This document shows, piece by piece, positions 27,301-36,345 of a DNA stretch of 64,000 bases. The position numbers were made by a program, and so were the translations under genes. The stretch lies in the NCBI RefSeq assembly GCF_002355435.1, contig NZ_AP017313.1, positions 372,001-436,000 of the forward strand, read 5' to 3'. Every line of letters starts with the position of its first letter. Within the stretch, counting starts at the first letter, position 1. The notes beneath the pieces were generated by a model that was not told the origin of the DNA, ran no database searches, and saw only the letters and a list, made by a program, of their open reading frames with translations. The DNA comes from Mucilaginibacter gotjawali (GTDB taxonomy: Bacteria > Bacteroidota > Bacteroidia > Sphingobacteriales > Sphingobacteriaceae).

Positions 27301-30300
27301 GCAATATTGTGGTAGGGCAGGCTAATTTGACCATTACCGCGAATAGTGTTACCAAAACCGTGGGTACAACCTTAACAAGCGGGCCAGGTTCAACCGCCTT
27401 TACTTCAACCGGGCTTCAAAACGGTGAAACCATAGGATCGGTGACCATGACGTATGGCGCGGCCGGCGCTTCGGGCGCCGCAATTGGCACCTATGCAAAC
27501 CAGGTAACGCCTTCGGCAGCTATCGGCGGCACTTTTACAGCTGGAAATTATTCGATCACTTATGCAAAAGGAACCATTACCGTTGTGGATGTGGCGCCGG
27601 CATTTACCTATAATACGCCAAATGTTTACACCGTTAACATAGCCATTTCAACTTTAGGCCCGGTAAATACAGGAGGAACGGTTTTAGCTCCCGGTACAAA
27701 TGCCGGGACCGCCTTAACAGCTTCGCCGGCTTTTAACGCCCCCCAGGGGATGGCTGTTGATGCCTCAGGCAACGTGTATGTAGTGGACAACAACGGCGTT
27801 ATTAAGGTATTTAATTCAAGCGGCACCAATACCGGGACCTTTGGTTCGGGTTTAACCAATCCGGTAGGAATGGTTTTTGATGCCTCAGGCAATGCCTATG
27901 TGCTGGACGCGAGTACCAAAAAGGTTTATGAATTTAACGCTGGCGGGACGCTGGTTAATACTTTAACGATTACCGGTTTAAATAACCCCCAGGCTATTGC
28001 CATTGATGCTTCAGGCAATTTATACATCGCGAACCAGGGCGCCAATAGTATTATTAAGGCTAATTCAAGTACCGGTGCTGTAATTCAAACCATCACTTCA
28101 AATATAAATGCGCCTACCGGGGTAGCCATTGATAACTCGGGGAATATTTATGTAACCAACTCATTTAATTTTGGAACATTCAGCGCTACGGTAACTAAGT
28201 ACAATTCAAGCGGTAATTACACCTCTACTTTTAAAACAGACTTTCTGGGTAATTACTCAGCCATCACAATTGACAATTCAGGAAATATTTTCGTTGCCGA
28301 TAACAGCCTTTTATATGAATCGGTATATGAATATAATACGGCCGGAACTACACTTAAAACGATTACCGGCTGGACCGCGCCGGACGGGATTGTTGTAGAT
28401 AAAACCGGGAACCTTTATATCTCTGACAATAGCAACAATACCGTAACCAAATACGGCCCTACGGGCGGCTATTACATAAGTGGTCCGTTGCCGGCGGGTT
28501 TAAGTTTCAACAATACAACGGGGCAAATTACAGGTACGCCAACTGCATCTTTCGCCACAACAAGTTATACAGTTACCGCTTATAACTCAGGAGGTAGCGG
28601 CACCAGTAATGTCTTCACCATAACCTGTGGCATTGGTCCGGTATTTAGCTATGCATCGCCTCAGACTTATACGGTGGGTACCGCCATCACTACCCTTTCG
28701 CCAACGGTTACCGCCAACGGACCGATCGTAAGCGCCACTGTCAGCCCGGCGTTGCCTGCCGGATTAGCTATTGATGCCTCCGGAAATATCACCGGCACAC
28801 CCACAGTTGCCAGCCCCTTAACTACCTATACCATTACTGCAACAAACCCTGCGGGCTTTACCGGAACGGCTACCTTGCAGATTAAATGCATTAACCCGCC
28901 GGCACCTATCATAGTCTATACTACGCCGCATGTGTATATCACTAATATAACTATTGCGCCACTGGCTCCAACCAGCACCGGCGGGCCCGTCGCAAGTTAT
29001 TCAATCAGCCCGGGTTTACCCGCAGGTTTATCCATCGATCCGCTTACCGGGATCATATCGGGCACGCCGACGGTGATCAGCCCGGCCACCAATTACCTGG
29101 TCACAGCTACCAACGCAGGAGGCACAGCAACTTTTACAATCAATATTACCGTCAATCCACCTGCACCGGCCATCACTTACCCAAGCCCGGATGTGTATAA
29201 CGCAGGCACGGCCATCGCGCCGTTAACGCCAACCAATACCGGCGGCCCTATCCTTGGCTTCACCGTGAGCCCCGCGTTACCGGCCGGTTTGAGCATAGAC
29301 CCGGTAACAGGGATCATCACCGGAACCCCTACTACTATTACCGCTGTTTATGGCTATGTAGTTACCGCCACCAATGCAGGGGGGAGCAGTTCGTTCACCA
29401 TCTTTATTACTATCGTTTCTTCGGCGCCGGTATTTACTTATACCACGCCTGATAATTATACCGTGGGCAGTGCAATTCCGCCGCTTGTTCCGGTAAACAC
29501 CGGGGGAACTCCTGTGAGCTATGCGATTAGCCCCGGCCTGCCTTCAGGTTTAAACTTTGATACTACTTCAGGTATTATAACCGGTACACCAACTGCCGTG
29601 AGCGCGGCCGCTAATTATGTAGTTACCGCAACCAATGCCGGAGGCACGGGCAGCTTTACCATTAATATTTCCTGCCACCTGGCAGGCCCTGTTATAGCAT
29701 ATGCTACGCCGGATATTTTCCCGGTTGGGGTGGCTATTGCGCCGTTGAGCCCAACCAATACCGGCAGTGCGCCAACCAGCTATTCCATCAGCCCGGGTTT
29801 GCCTGCGGGATTGAATTTTGATACCACTACGGGGATTATCTCGGGGACACCAACCATTGCAAGTCCTCCAACAGCTTATACAGTTACAGCTACCAATGGT
29901 ACGGGCAGCGGGAATGCGACCCTTATCATTTCGTGTACAGGTTATGTGGATTGGCTTGGCGGCACCAGCACCGACTGGAACGACCCCGCCAACTGGGCCA
30001 CCAACGCGGTGCCGACAGCGGCAGACATTGCAGGCATCGGGGTAAATGGTACTTTCACCAATTTTCCTAACGTACTGGCAGGTGCAGGCACCATCAATGT
30101 TGGCGCTGTGGTTATCGGCACCAATGGCGGCCAGGCCGGTGGTTTTGTGGTGAATAGCGGAAGCACCTTAAATGTCACCGGCGGCATTACTTATCAAAGT
30201 GACGCAAACTCTGCATTGGGATACATAGCCACTATTTCAGGAGCGGGCTCGGTTACAGCAGGTGGCATAAATATAAATGCAAATACAACACTTGGCGTTT

Positions 30301-32933
30301 CTTATACCGAAACATTGGCATCGTCTGTAAATAGCATGGCTTTATCAAGTAATATTGCATTAACCTCGTCAGATGCTGGCGGCAATAGCTTTAAACCAAC
30401 CTTTAATATTACCGGCGGAACAGTTTCATTGGCTGGAAATGTTCAAACGGCCAATACAGCAGCAGGTACTTCAACTATAGCTGTAACGCCGGTTACTACT
30501 GCAACATTACAATTGGCAAATGCTGCGCCACTATCAGGTTTATCGGCAACGGGAACTAATGTGATCGCATTTAACAATGCAGGCGCAACTATTGAATATT
30601 CGGGCGCGGCGCAAACTTATTATACCGATGCGCCAATTACCGGCTTAGCTTCGGGCGTAACTTATGCCAATGTTAAATTCTCAGGCACCAGTGTGAAAAC
30701 ACCAACCGGCACCGGTGCTAATAATTTAAAAATATCAGGCGATCTGACCAATGCGATTACTTTAAATGACGCCGGCAATTATATCGACCTAAGCGTTCCA
30801 ACGGTAATATTTAACGGCACCACCCAAAATATTTATGGGGGCAATGGCACAGGTACCAAATTTTATAACGTCACATTCAGCGGTGCCGGTACTACCACTA
30901 TTCAAAGCGGTAGCGCAAGTGTTGCATCATCAGGTTTATTGGTGATGAGCGGCGCAAGCGCTGTATTGGCCGCAAACGGCTTACTGACATTAACTTCAGA
31001 CATCAATGGCTCAGCAACTGTAGCGCCTCTACCGGCCGGATGCAGCATCACCGGCAATGTAAATGTGCAGCGGTTTATTACCGGCGGCAACATTCTGTAC
31101 AGGGGATACCGTTTGGTTTCCTCGCCGGTTTATGCAGCTACCGTTGGCGGTAATAATGTTTACAGCTTGAATTACCTGATGAACAGCGTTTATTTGAAAG
31201 GCACTAACGGTGTTGCGGGCGGTTTTGACGCATCCGGCAACCCTAATCTCTACCTGTTCCGCGAAAACCTCGCACCTTCCAACTCGTCATTTACCAGCGG
31301 CAATTTTAGGGGGGTAAGTGACCTGTCAGCCGGGCCGAGTTATTCAATAGATAATGATGGTAGCGGATTTAACATCCCGGTAGGTAACGGGTATATGTTC
31401 TTTTTCAGAGGCGACAGGAATGTAGCGCCATTGTCATCGGAAACCTCCACCTCATTCGTCCCTACAAATACGATATTAACCGCCACCGGTGTACTTAACC
31501 AGGGCCAGATCACGGTAAGCGATTGGTATACTCCCGGTTCAACCAATTTAGGGTTTACAACTACACCGGGCAACGGACCGGTACAGGGCTTCAACCTGGT
31601 GGGTAACCCTTATGCCAGTTCTATCGACTGGGACCTGTTTAATACATCGTCACCAACTACCGGGATCTATGGCGGTCCGGGTGGCCCGGGCGTGGCAACC
31701 AACCCGTTCCTTTATATCATTGACCCGGTAAGCAAGAATTATAATATTTATCAGTCGGGCTTTGGCGGGGTGGGTACCATTGCTTCATCTGCTTCAAATA
31801 TTATCCCGAGCGGGCAGGGTTTTTTTGTAGTAGCGCCGGCCAACACAGCACAGCTGGTATTTAATGAATCGGCAAAAGTAAGCACCCAGGCCAATGCCAC
31901 CAACGGTAACTTATTTTTGGGTCCACCGCCGGTAGCGAATGTGATCCAGTACATGCATTTAAAACTATTCCAGGACTCAACCAATGCGGATGGGATGCTG
32001 ATCAGCTTTAACGGCAGCGCCAGGCCTCAGTATAACATTAACGAAGACGCCATTTACAAACCGGGTAACGGCACTGTAAGCCTGGCCAGTATCTCTGCAG
32101 ATAACATCGCACTGGCCATAAATACCATGCCTTTGCCCGGCCCGAAACCGATGGCCATCCCGCTAACCGTAAACGCCAATACCGATGGTAATTTCACCAT
32201 CAAACTTGAAGCGGTAAAAAGCGTACCTGCGTTGTATGATTTTTGGCTGAAAGACGCATTTGCCAAAGACTCGCTGGATATCAGGCATAATCCAAGCTAT
32301 GCCTTTACACTGGCACACAGCGATACCAATACTTTCGGCGCGCACCGGTTCAGTTTGATCATCAGGCAAAACCCATCGCTGATGGTGCATTTGCTGAACT
32401 TTGGCGCCACCAAAGTGGCCAACGGCGACCAGGTGATATGGACCACCGAAAACGAACAAAACTATACCAGCTTTGCCGTAGAGCGGAGTACCGACGGCGG
32501 TTCGACGTTTAATGTATTGGGCGGCGTACCGGCGAGCGGGATAGGCAGTTATAGTTTGCTGGATAAAACACCTGTATTGGGTGCAAATGCTTACCGTTTA
32601 AAGATGACCGACCTGAACGGGACCGTCACCTATTCAAACGTGGTAACCATCATGTACGCCAATACCGGCAACCAGATTGCAACCAATGGATTTATATTAT
32701 ATCCAAACCCGACAGCAGGGCCGATGAACGTGAAAATGAACCAGATCAATGCAGGGCAGGCCTACACGATACAGATTATTAACAACCTTGGCGCGGTAAT
32801 TAAAACGGTAACATCCAACCAGCCAAACTGGCAAACCGATGTAAGCAGTTTAGTGCCGGGCACCTATTTTGTGGAAGTAAAAAATAACAGTACCAATGCT
32901 CTTGTTGGGAAGAGCGGGTTTGTGAAACTTTAG
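24360..32933 (+). CDS. Giant type IX-secreted multidomain protein (Ig-like, NHL, MBG repeats)
   Basis: 2857 residues from a GTG start; the signal peptide ends near residue 24 (TFGQ). Modules in order: an Ig-like He_PIG domain; a block of NHL-type beta-propeller repeats (about 140-400, IDGSGNLYIAD units); further Ig-like domains; five MBG repeats (about 632-1075, LTITA...KTYGTTL); a second NHL block (about 1127-1364); six or so He_PIG domains (NTGGPVASYSISPGLPAGL units, to about 1857); a W-rich module; a 550-residue module paralogous to the end of the preceding protein; and a type A sorting domain (ILYPNPTAG to GKSGFVKL). Probably exported by the type IX system as an adhesin or gliding/biofilm protein. 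No catalytic motif was seen. Confidence 0.88.
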   Translation: MRKLLLYVFAVFLFLLFGNSTFGQTITYPATNIFTVGVAVTLTPTATGGTPTGCTLNIGTIPPGLTLNANGTITGTPTTVAAAANFRVRESNGGGRNSNTFTIQIVAAATLSYTSPPAFNVGTPITPLSPTSSGVGAIGYGTGTALTGATLSGTYGMAIDGSGNVYATNYNGTTVSKWNSSGVYQGTYGTGNPAYSRPAGIVFDASGNGYVLNRNTTGNGRVYKFNSSGVYQSTIINGLSQAVGLAIDGSGNLYIADPNAGRVYKYSNTGTLLLTITSNLTNPENVAIDGAGNIYVVDITTNNLNKYNSSGTFVSSIVTALSTPYGLTIDAAGNLYVGDSGTGTVKVYNSTGTTLTTITGLTDPRGLVTDSKGNLYVSDFTNGSVTKYPPAGGYYITSITGGSTTLPAGLSFNSSTGTFTGTPTATFASTTITVTAYNTAGTGISANVTFSCIVPPPVLTYAGTPYSYTTGISNTTAAITNTGGAVTSSYALSITSGALPAGITFNTANGTFTVVPTAAGSFTGNVTASNAGGSSSAPISMTVTNPAVPNISYASSPYIVTYGTVVNATITNSGGPVASYAITSGTMPTGLTLNTSTGAITGTPSVTAITSITVTGTNVSGTGNATFTITVNPALLTITATGPAKTYGTALTAGPSATNFSTSGTVNGETVSGVTLTPDANGLSASTAAGSAYVVTPSAATGGGTFSVSNYTITYTPYNGTVATAPLTVTASAQSKVYGSVFTFAGTEFTTSGLLFSDAVTSASLTSTGSAATAAVGTYNIVATAAVGTGLSNYTISYTNGTMTVTKAALTITANDVTKTYGTTLNTVNASSAFTSTALQNGETIGTVKIVYGTGSAANAAVGTYTLQVTPSAATGGTFNTNNYNITYAKGAIIVNPAALTITASANNKTYGATLTNGNITTGYNSVGLQNGETVGRVAAVYGAGGAAADPVGTYTNQITISAAGGGTFTPSNYTITYAPGNIVVGQANLTITANSVTKTVGTTLTSGPGSTAFTSTGLQNGETIGSVTMTYGAAGASGAAIGTYANQVTPSAAIGGTFTAGNYSITYAKGTITVVDVAPAFTYNTPNVYTVNIAISTLGPVNTGGTVLAPGTNAGTALTASPAFNAPQGMAVDASGNVYVVDNNGVIKVFNSSGTNTGTFGSGLTNPVGMVFDASGNAYVLDASTKKVYEFNAGGTLVNTLTITGLNNPQAIAIDASGNLYIANQGANSIIKANSSTGAVIQTITSNINAPTGVAIDNSGNIYVTNSFNFGTFSATVTKYNSSGNYTSTFKTDFLGNYSAITIDNSGNIFVADNSLLYESVYEYNTAGTTLKTITGWTAPDGIVVDKTGNLYISDNSNNTVTKYGPTGGYYISGPLPAGLSFNNTTGQITGTPTASFATTSYTVTAYNSGGSGTSNVFTITCGIGPVFSYASPQTYTVGTAITTLSPTVTANGPIVSATVSPALPAGLAIDASGNITGTPTVASPLTTYTITATNPAGFTGTATLQIKCINPPAPIIVYTTPHVYITNITIAPLAPTSTGGPVASYSISPGLPAGLSIDPLTGIISGTPTVISPATNYLVTATNAGGTATFTINITVNPPAPAITYPSPDVYNAGTAIAPLTPTNTGGPILGFTVSPALPAGLSIDPVTGIITGTPTTITAVYGYVVTATNAGGSSSFTIFITIVSSAPVFTYTTPDNYTVGSAIPPLVPVNTGGTPVSYAISPGLPSGLNFDTTSGIITGTPTAVSAAANYVVTATNAGGTGSFTINISCHLAGPVIAYATPDIFPVGVAIAPLSPTNTGSAPTSYSISPGLPAGLNFDTTTGIISGTPTIASPPTAYTVTATNGTGSGNATLIISCTGYVDWLGGTSTDWNDPANWATNAVPTAADIAGIGVNGTFTNFPNVLAGAGTINVGAVVIGTNGGQAGGFVVNSGSTLNVTGGITYQSDANSALGYIATISGAGSVTAGGININANTTLGVSYTETLASSVNSMALSSNIALTSSDAGGNSFKPTFNITGGTVSLAGNVQTANTAAGTSTIAVTPVTTATLQLANAAPLSGLSATGTNVIAFNNAGATIEYSGAAQTYYTDAPITGLASGVTYANVKFSGTSVKTPTGTGANNLKISGDLTNAITLNDAGNYIDLSVPTVIFNGTTQNIYGGNGTGTKFYNVTFSGAGTTTIQSGSASVASSGLLVMSGASAVLAANGLLTLTSDINGSATVAPLPAGCSITGNVNVQRFITGGNILYRGYRLVSSPVYAATVGGNNVYSLNYLMNSVYLKGTNGVAGGFDASGNPNLYLFRENLAPSNSSFTSGNFRGVSDLSAGPSYSIDNDGSGFNIPVGNGYMFFFRGDRNVAPLSSETSTSFVPTNTILTATGVLNQGQITVSDWYTPGSTNLGFTTTPGNGPVQGFNLVGNPYASSIDWDLFNTSSPTTGIYGGPGGPGVATNPFLYIIDPVSKNYNIYQSGFGGVGTIASSASNIIPSGQGFFVVAPANTAQLVFNESAKVSTQANATNGNLFLGPPPVANVIQYMHLKLFQDSTNADGMLISFNGSARPQYNINEDAIYKPGNGTVSLASISADNIALAINTMPLPGPKPMAIPLTVNANTDGNFTIKLEAVKSVPALYDFWLKDAFAKDSLDIRHNPSYAFTLAHSDTNTFGAHRFSLIIRQNPSLMVHLLNFGATKVANGDQVIWTTENEQNYTSFAVERSTDGGSTFNVLGGVPASGIGSYSLLDKTPVLGANAYRLKMTDLNGTVTYSNVVTIMYANTGNQIATNGFILYPNPTAGPMNVKMNQINAGQAYTIQIINNLGAVIKTVTSNQPNWQTDVSSLVPGTYFVEVKNNSTNALVGKSGFVKL
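26250..27590 (+). repeat. Five tandem MBG-domain coding repeats
   Basis: Five units of roughly 260 bp. Each begins with a sequence for LTITA or LTVTA, then KTYGTTL or similar, contains an NGETIG or SDAV-type turn, and ends NYTITY. The last four are closer to each other than to the first, suggesting recent duplication. Confidence 0.7.
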
Positions 32934-32934
32934 G

Positions 32935-33008
32935 TTAGAGATTAGTTAATTAGAGATTGGAGATTAGTAAGAACGTAACTAACTAATCTCTAATCTCCAG
33001 TCTCTAAT
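32935..33008. repeat. Inverted repeat between convergent genes
   Basis: GATTAGAGATT-type units in opposite orientations (AGAGATTGGAGATTAGT against ACTAATCTCTAATCTC) fold into a long hairpin between the convergent giant-protein and oxidoreductase genes. It may serve as a bidirectional terminator, although no long T run follows. Similar words recur near 59520-59580. Confidence 0.6.
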
Positions 33009-33010
33009 CA

Positions 33011-34405
33011 CTAACCCAACCTCATATGCTCCGCATCCCAATGGATCACTTTGTTTTGAAAATAGCTGTCGTTGCATGCTAATGCGGGAGCTGCCGCCCT
33101 GAAGCCGAATACGGCATCTTCAACTATTGGTTTGCCAAGGCGGATGCCGTCAAAGAAACTATTGAAATGGTCGATATTGGCGTCATAGCCAGCGGGTGTA
33201 TGGTAGGTTGTCCCCGGTATATTAGGAATTTGCTGATCAGCAGCTGAATATTTTTTATTATAGTCGTCCATCAGCGCTTTTTGCATAGCGGTAGTATAAG
33301 TACCAAACGAATCCCATCCATCGATCCCCGGGGCAACCGGCATTTTATTTTTACGGATGGTAAAGCCGCCGCCTTCATCTGACAAGTCCAGTACTCCTTC
33401 GGAGCCGATAATTTTGGTTGACGAATGATCACCCTCGCCGCTAATGAAGTTAACCCGTAAAATAGCCTGGAAGGCTGGGTGTTCTTTGGTGTGGGGATAC
33501 TCAATCACTGCGCTCATAACGTCGGGCACATTTCTGCCATCTTTCCAGTAATAGGTGCCACCAATAGCAAAAATCTTATCGGGCCCTTTTGAATCGGTAA
33601 TAAAGTGAATGCCTGATAGCAGGTGAACAAACAGGTCGCCGGCAACGCCGGTACCGTATTCGCGGTAGTTTCGCCACCTGAAAAAACGGTTACTGTCGTA
33701 CGGCAGCTTTTTCTGGTCCTTTGCGGTGTACCTGTTCCAGTCGACCGTTTGGGGCGAGGCATCCAGCGGGATGGTATATTGCCAGGCACCCAAAGCGCTT
33801 TGGCGATTAAACGAAGCTTCGATAGAATTGATCTGCCCGATAGCGCCAGACTGGTACAATTCCTTTGCTTTTTTGAAGGCCAGGCTGCTCACACGCTGAC
33901 TGCCCACCTGGAAAACGGCTTTGGTTTCCTGTTGGGTTTTTATCTCGTCCAACCCCTCGCTGATGTAATGTACCATGGGTTTTTCGCTGTAAACCGCTTT
34001 GCCCTTGCGCATGGCTGCTTTGGCGATGGTACTGTGCCAGTTATCGCTGGTGGCGATGATAACCGCATCCACATCGTTGCGGTCGAGGATCTCGTGGTAG
34101 TCTTTGGTGGTGAAGATATGTGCGCCGAAAACCTCTTTTGCATGGTCGAGCCTGCCGGTGTACAGGTCGCAGCAGCCAACCAGTTCAACCCCCGGGCAGG
34201 CCAGGGCCGTACGGGTATCATTATACCCCATAATGCCCAAGCCTATAGTGGCAATGCGCACCTTATCATTCGCGCTGTATCTTTTTTCAGCCTGCAAAAT
34301 TCTGTATTCGTGTTCTTCCATAGCGGCGAAGCTTGAAAGTGTTGCCGAGGTAAGCGCGATAGTGCCCCCGAGCTGTTTTAAAAATTTTCTGCGATCAGAT
34401 GACAT
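33011..34405 (-). CDS. Gfo/Idh/MocA family oxidoreductase, Tat-exported
   Basis: 464 residues with a twin-arginine signal at the start (RRKFLKQLGG). The Rossmann motif is IATIGLGIMGYNDTRTAL, followed by the EKPMVHYISEG dinucleotide-binding loop conserved in the family. The C-terminal half is the usual substrate-binding beta-sheet. Such Tat-exported members in Bacteroidota often act on sugars or sugar acids and keep NAD(P) tightly bound. It lies among carbohydrate-active genes (carboxylesterase, GH20), which suggests sugar metabolism. The substrate is unknown. Confidence 0.92.
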   Translation of the reverse strand: MSSDRRKFLKQLGGTIALTSATLSSFAAMEEHEYRILQAEKRYSANDKVRIATIGLGIMGYNDTRTALACPGVELVGCCDLYTGRLDHAKEVFGAHIFTTKDYHEILDRNDVDAVIIATSDNWHSTIAKAAMRKGKAVYSEKPMVHYISEGLDEIKTQQETKAVFQVGSQRVSSLAFKKAKELYQSGAIGQINSIEASFNRQSALGAWQYTIPLDASPQTVDWNRYTAKDQKKLPYDSNRFFRWRNYREYGTGVAGDLFVHLLSGIHFITDSKGPDKIFAIGGTYYWKDGRNVPDVMSAVIEYPHTKEHPAFQAILRVNFISGEGDHSSTKIIGSEGVLDLSDEGGGFTIRKNKMPVAPGIDGWDSFGTYTTAMQKALMDDYNKKYSAADQQIPNIPGTTYHTPAGYDANIDHFNSFFDGIRLGKPIVEDAVFGFRAAAPALACNDSYFQNKVIHWDAEHMRLG

Positions 34406-34443
34406 GGTTTTCGTGATTTTTTAATTGGTGGGTGTAAGTTAGT

Positions 34444-34530
34444 GGGAAAGTCCGAAAAGTCCGAAAGTCCGGAAGAAAAAGTTTGTAAATAAGTCCGAAA
34501 GTCCGGAAAGTCGGAAGAAAAAGTATTCAG
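34444..34530. repeat. AGTCCGAAAGTCCGG dispersed repeat
   Basis: The gap between the oxidoreductase and carboxylesterase genes holds several direct copies of AAGTCCGAAAGTCCGGAA separated by GAAGAAAAAGT. The same words occur, in inverted form, at 48849-48947 and in weaker form near 56210-56240. Short open frames here are artefacts of the repeat. Confidence 0.65.
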
Positions 34531-34619
34531 GATAGTCAAGGGTCGATTAAGTTGGCTGTGTTGATTAAGTTTTTTCCCAGGAAGGTGCCAACCCAATCAA
34601 CTTAATATAACCCAATCAA

Positions 34620-36194
34620 CTATTTCCCCGCTTCCACCCTGTCTACCATAAATTTCAATTCCTCCTTATCCGGCAGGGTTTGTTTGCCGCTGGTGGCGTC
34701 AAATATCATGGCTTGCTGCGTGGCGTTGTCATATTTCAGCCAATCGGGCAAGCCTTGCCCGTTGGGGTTGCCTGTGGTAATAAAGTTGACCCAGTAGGCC
34801 GACATCAGCGTTGCCAAAGGCTGGTCTGCAGGTTCCCAGGGGCGGTTAAGGAATTTCAGGTCATCCATCACATAGGCAACCTCGCCGGTATGGAAGGCGC
34901 CGTATTTTACAAAGTCAGGCGTTGCCGGCAATTTGCGGTTAAAGTTGTATGCATAAATGGGCGCTTTGCCCTGTTGGCTTTGAAGTGTGATCCATTTATA
35001 GCCCGACATGGCGAAGGTTTGGTCGCGGCTTATTTTTACCTGCGAGCGGGCGGCTTCTTCATCTGTATTGCCGGGGTAATATTTCAAAAATTCATCCGCA
35101 TCAGCGCCATATTGTTTTTTAATCTGCGCTACATATTCGTCTTTCTTTTTAAAACTCATTACAAAACTTTCATCCGCGTTCCAGCCGGTAATTACGGGTA
35201 CGTTATTTTGTTTGCCTTCGGCGAAGATCTGGTAAATGGGTTCAGGCAACACATAGCCATCGGTAATAGGTGAAAAACGGCCCTGGATCTTCATCAAATC
35301 TTCAGCCGGCATTTTTCTGAGGTCTGCTATATCATGAGCTTTGGCTGATTCTGCAAATTTTACACCTTGCTCTTCTGCTGCTTTGAGCGTTGTTGTTGGT
35401 ATAAGCGGATTAGCGATCATAAATGAACCACTCTCGGCAATGGCCCTGTTGAACAGGCCATGTGCCACCGGCGAGGCCACCAGGGCATTCACACTCATGG
35501 AGCCCGCCGACTGCCCGTCGATCGTTACATTATCCGGGTCGCCGCCAAAGGCGGCGATGTTCTTCTTGATCCATTTAAGCGCTGCCACCTGGTCCAGCAA
35601 ACCATAATTCCCCGACGCATGATTGGGCGATTCTTTGGTAAGATCAGGATGCGCCAGAAATCCAAAAACACCAACCCGGTAATTGGCCGATACAAAAATG
35701 ACGCCTTTTTTAGCCATCGCTTCGCCATCATAAATAGGCACACCCGCGCCGCCGCTGCTGAAGCCGCCGCCATAGATCCATAAAAAAACGGGGTGTTTTT
35801 CACCTTTGTGCGCTTTTGTCCAAACATTAAGGTACAGGCAATCTTCGCTGATCGGGGTTTCGGGGATCAAAAACTCCGGGGTATAAACCATAAATGGCAC
35901 AGGTTTGCCCTGCATGGGGCTTGGCCCAAAGGCATTGCATTTTTTTATACCCTGCCAGGAGATCACCGGCTGTGGCGCCTTCCAGCGTAATTCGCCAACC
36001 GGGGGCGCGGCAAAAGGAATGCCTTTATAAGCTGTAATATCACCATCGGCACTTTTAACACCGCTGATGCTACCGCCTTCAACTCGGATTGTATCATCAT
36101 TTTTACTAACGCTTTCTGCCCCTTTAAAGGAATAAAACATCAAAGTGATGCCTGCCAAAACAGGGCAAATGCCTCTAACGAATTGTTTTTTCAT
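34620..36194 (-). CDS. Carboxylesterase, type B (esterase/lipase fold)
   Basis: 524 residues with an N-terminal signal or anchor (ITLMFYSFKGAES). Type B carboxylesterase features: the oxyanion segment FLWIYGGGFSSGG near residue 138, the EDCLYLNVW signature near 117, and the nucleophile elbow GQSAGS with Ser229. The catalytic Glu and His are expected in the C-terminal half (an HTGEVAYVMDD segment is present). It hydrolyses ester bonds, perhaps acetyl or feruloyl decorations on polysaccharide given its neighbours. It is monocistronic. Confidence 0.92.
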   Translation of the reverse strand: MKKQFVRGICPVLAGITLMFYSFKGAESVSKNDDTIRVEGGSISGVKSADGDITAYKGIPFAAPPVGELRWKAPQPVISWQGIKKCNAFGPSPMQGKPVPFMVYTPEFLIPETPISEDCLYLNVWTKAHKGEKHPVFLWIYGGGFSSGGAGVPIYDGEAMAKKGVIFVSANYRVGVFGFLAHPDLTKESPNHASGNYGLLDQVAALKWIKKNIAAFGGDPDNVTIDGQSAGSMSVNALVASPVAHGLFNRAIAESGSFMIANPLIPTTTLKAAEEQGVKFAESAKAHDIADLRKMPAEDLMKIQGRFSPITDGYVLPEPIYQIFAEGKQNNVPVITGWNADESFVMSFKKKDEYVAQIKKQYGADADEFLKYYPGNTDEEAARSQVKISRDQTFAMSGYKWITLQSQQGKAPIYAYNFNRKLPATPDFVKYGAFHTGEVAYVMDDLKFLNRPWEPADQPLATLMSAYWVNFITTGNPNGQGLPDWLKYDNATQQAMIFDATSGKQTLPDKEELKFMVDRVEAGK

Positions 36195-36345
36195 GAAAAT
36201 TGGTTTATAATGTGTCGGGATGACGCAATATAATAATTATCCTGCGATGATTTTATATGGAAACACTTTTTAATATTATTTAAAAAGTATAATTTGCAGG
36301 CTGTAAGCCCCTGTAATGTAAACCCTTTTTTAAAAAACTTGTAGC

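Noticed and set aside
34378..34596. Minus-strand 72-codon open frame
   Set aside because: Lies wholly in the AGTCCGAAAG repeat and the start of the oxidoreductase gene; composition is repeat-driven.
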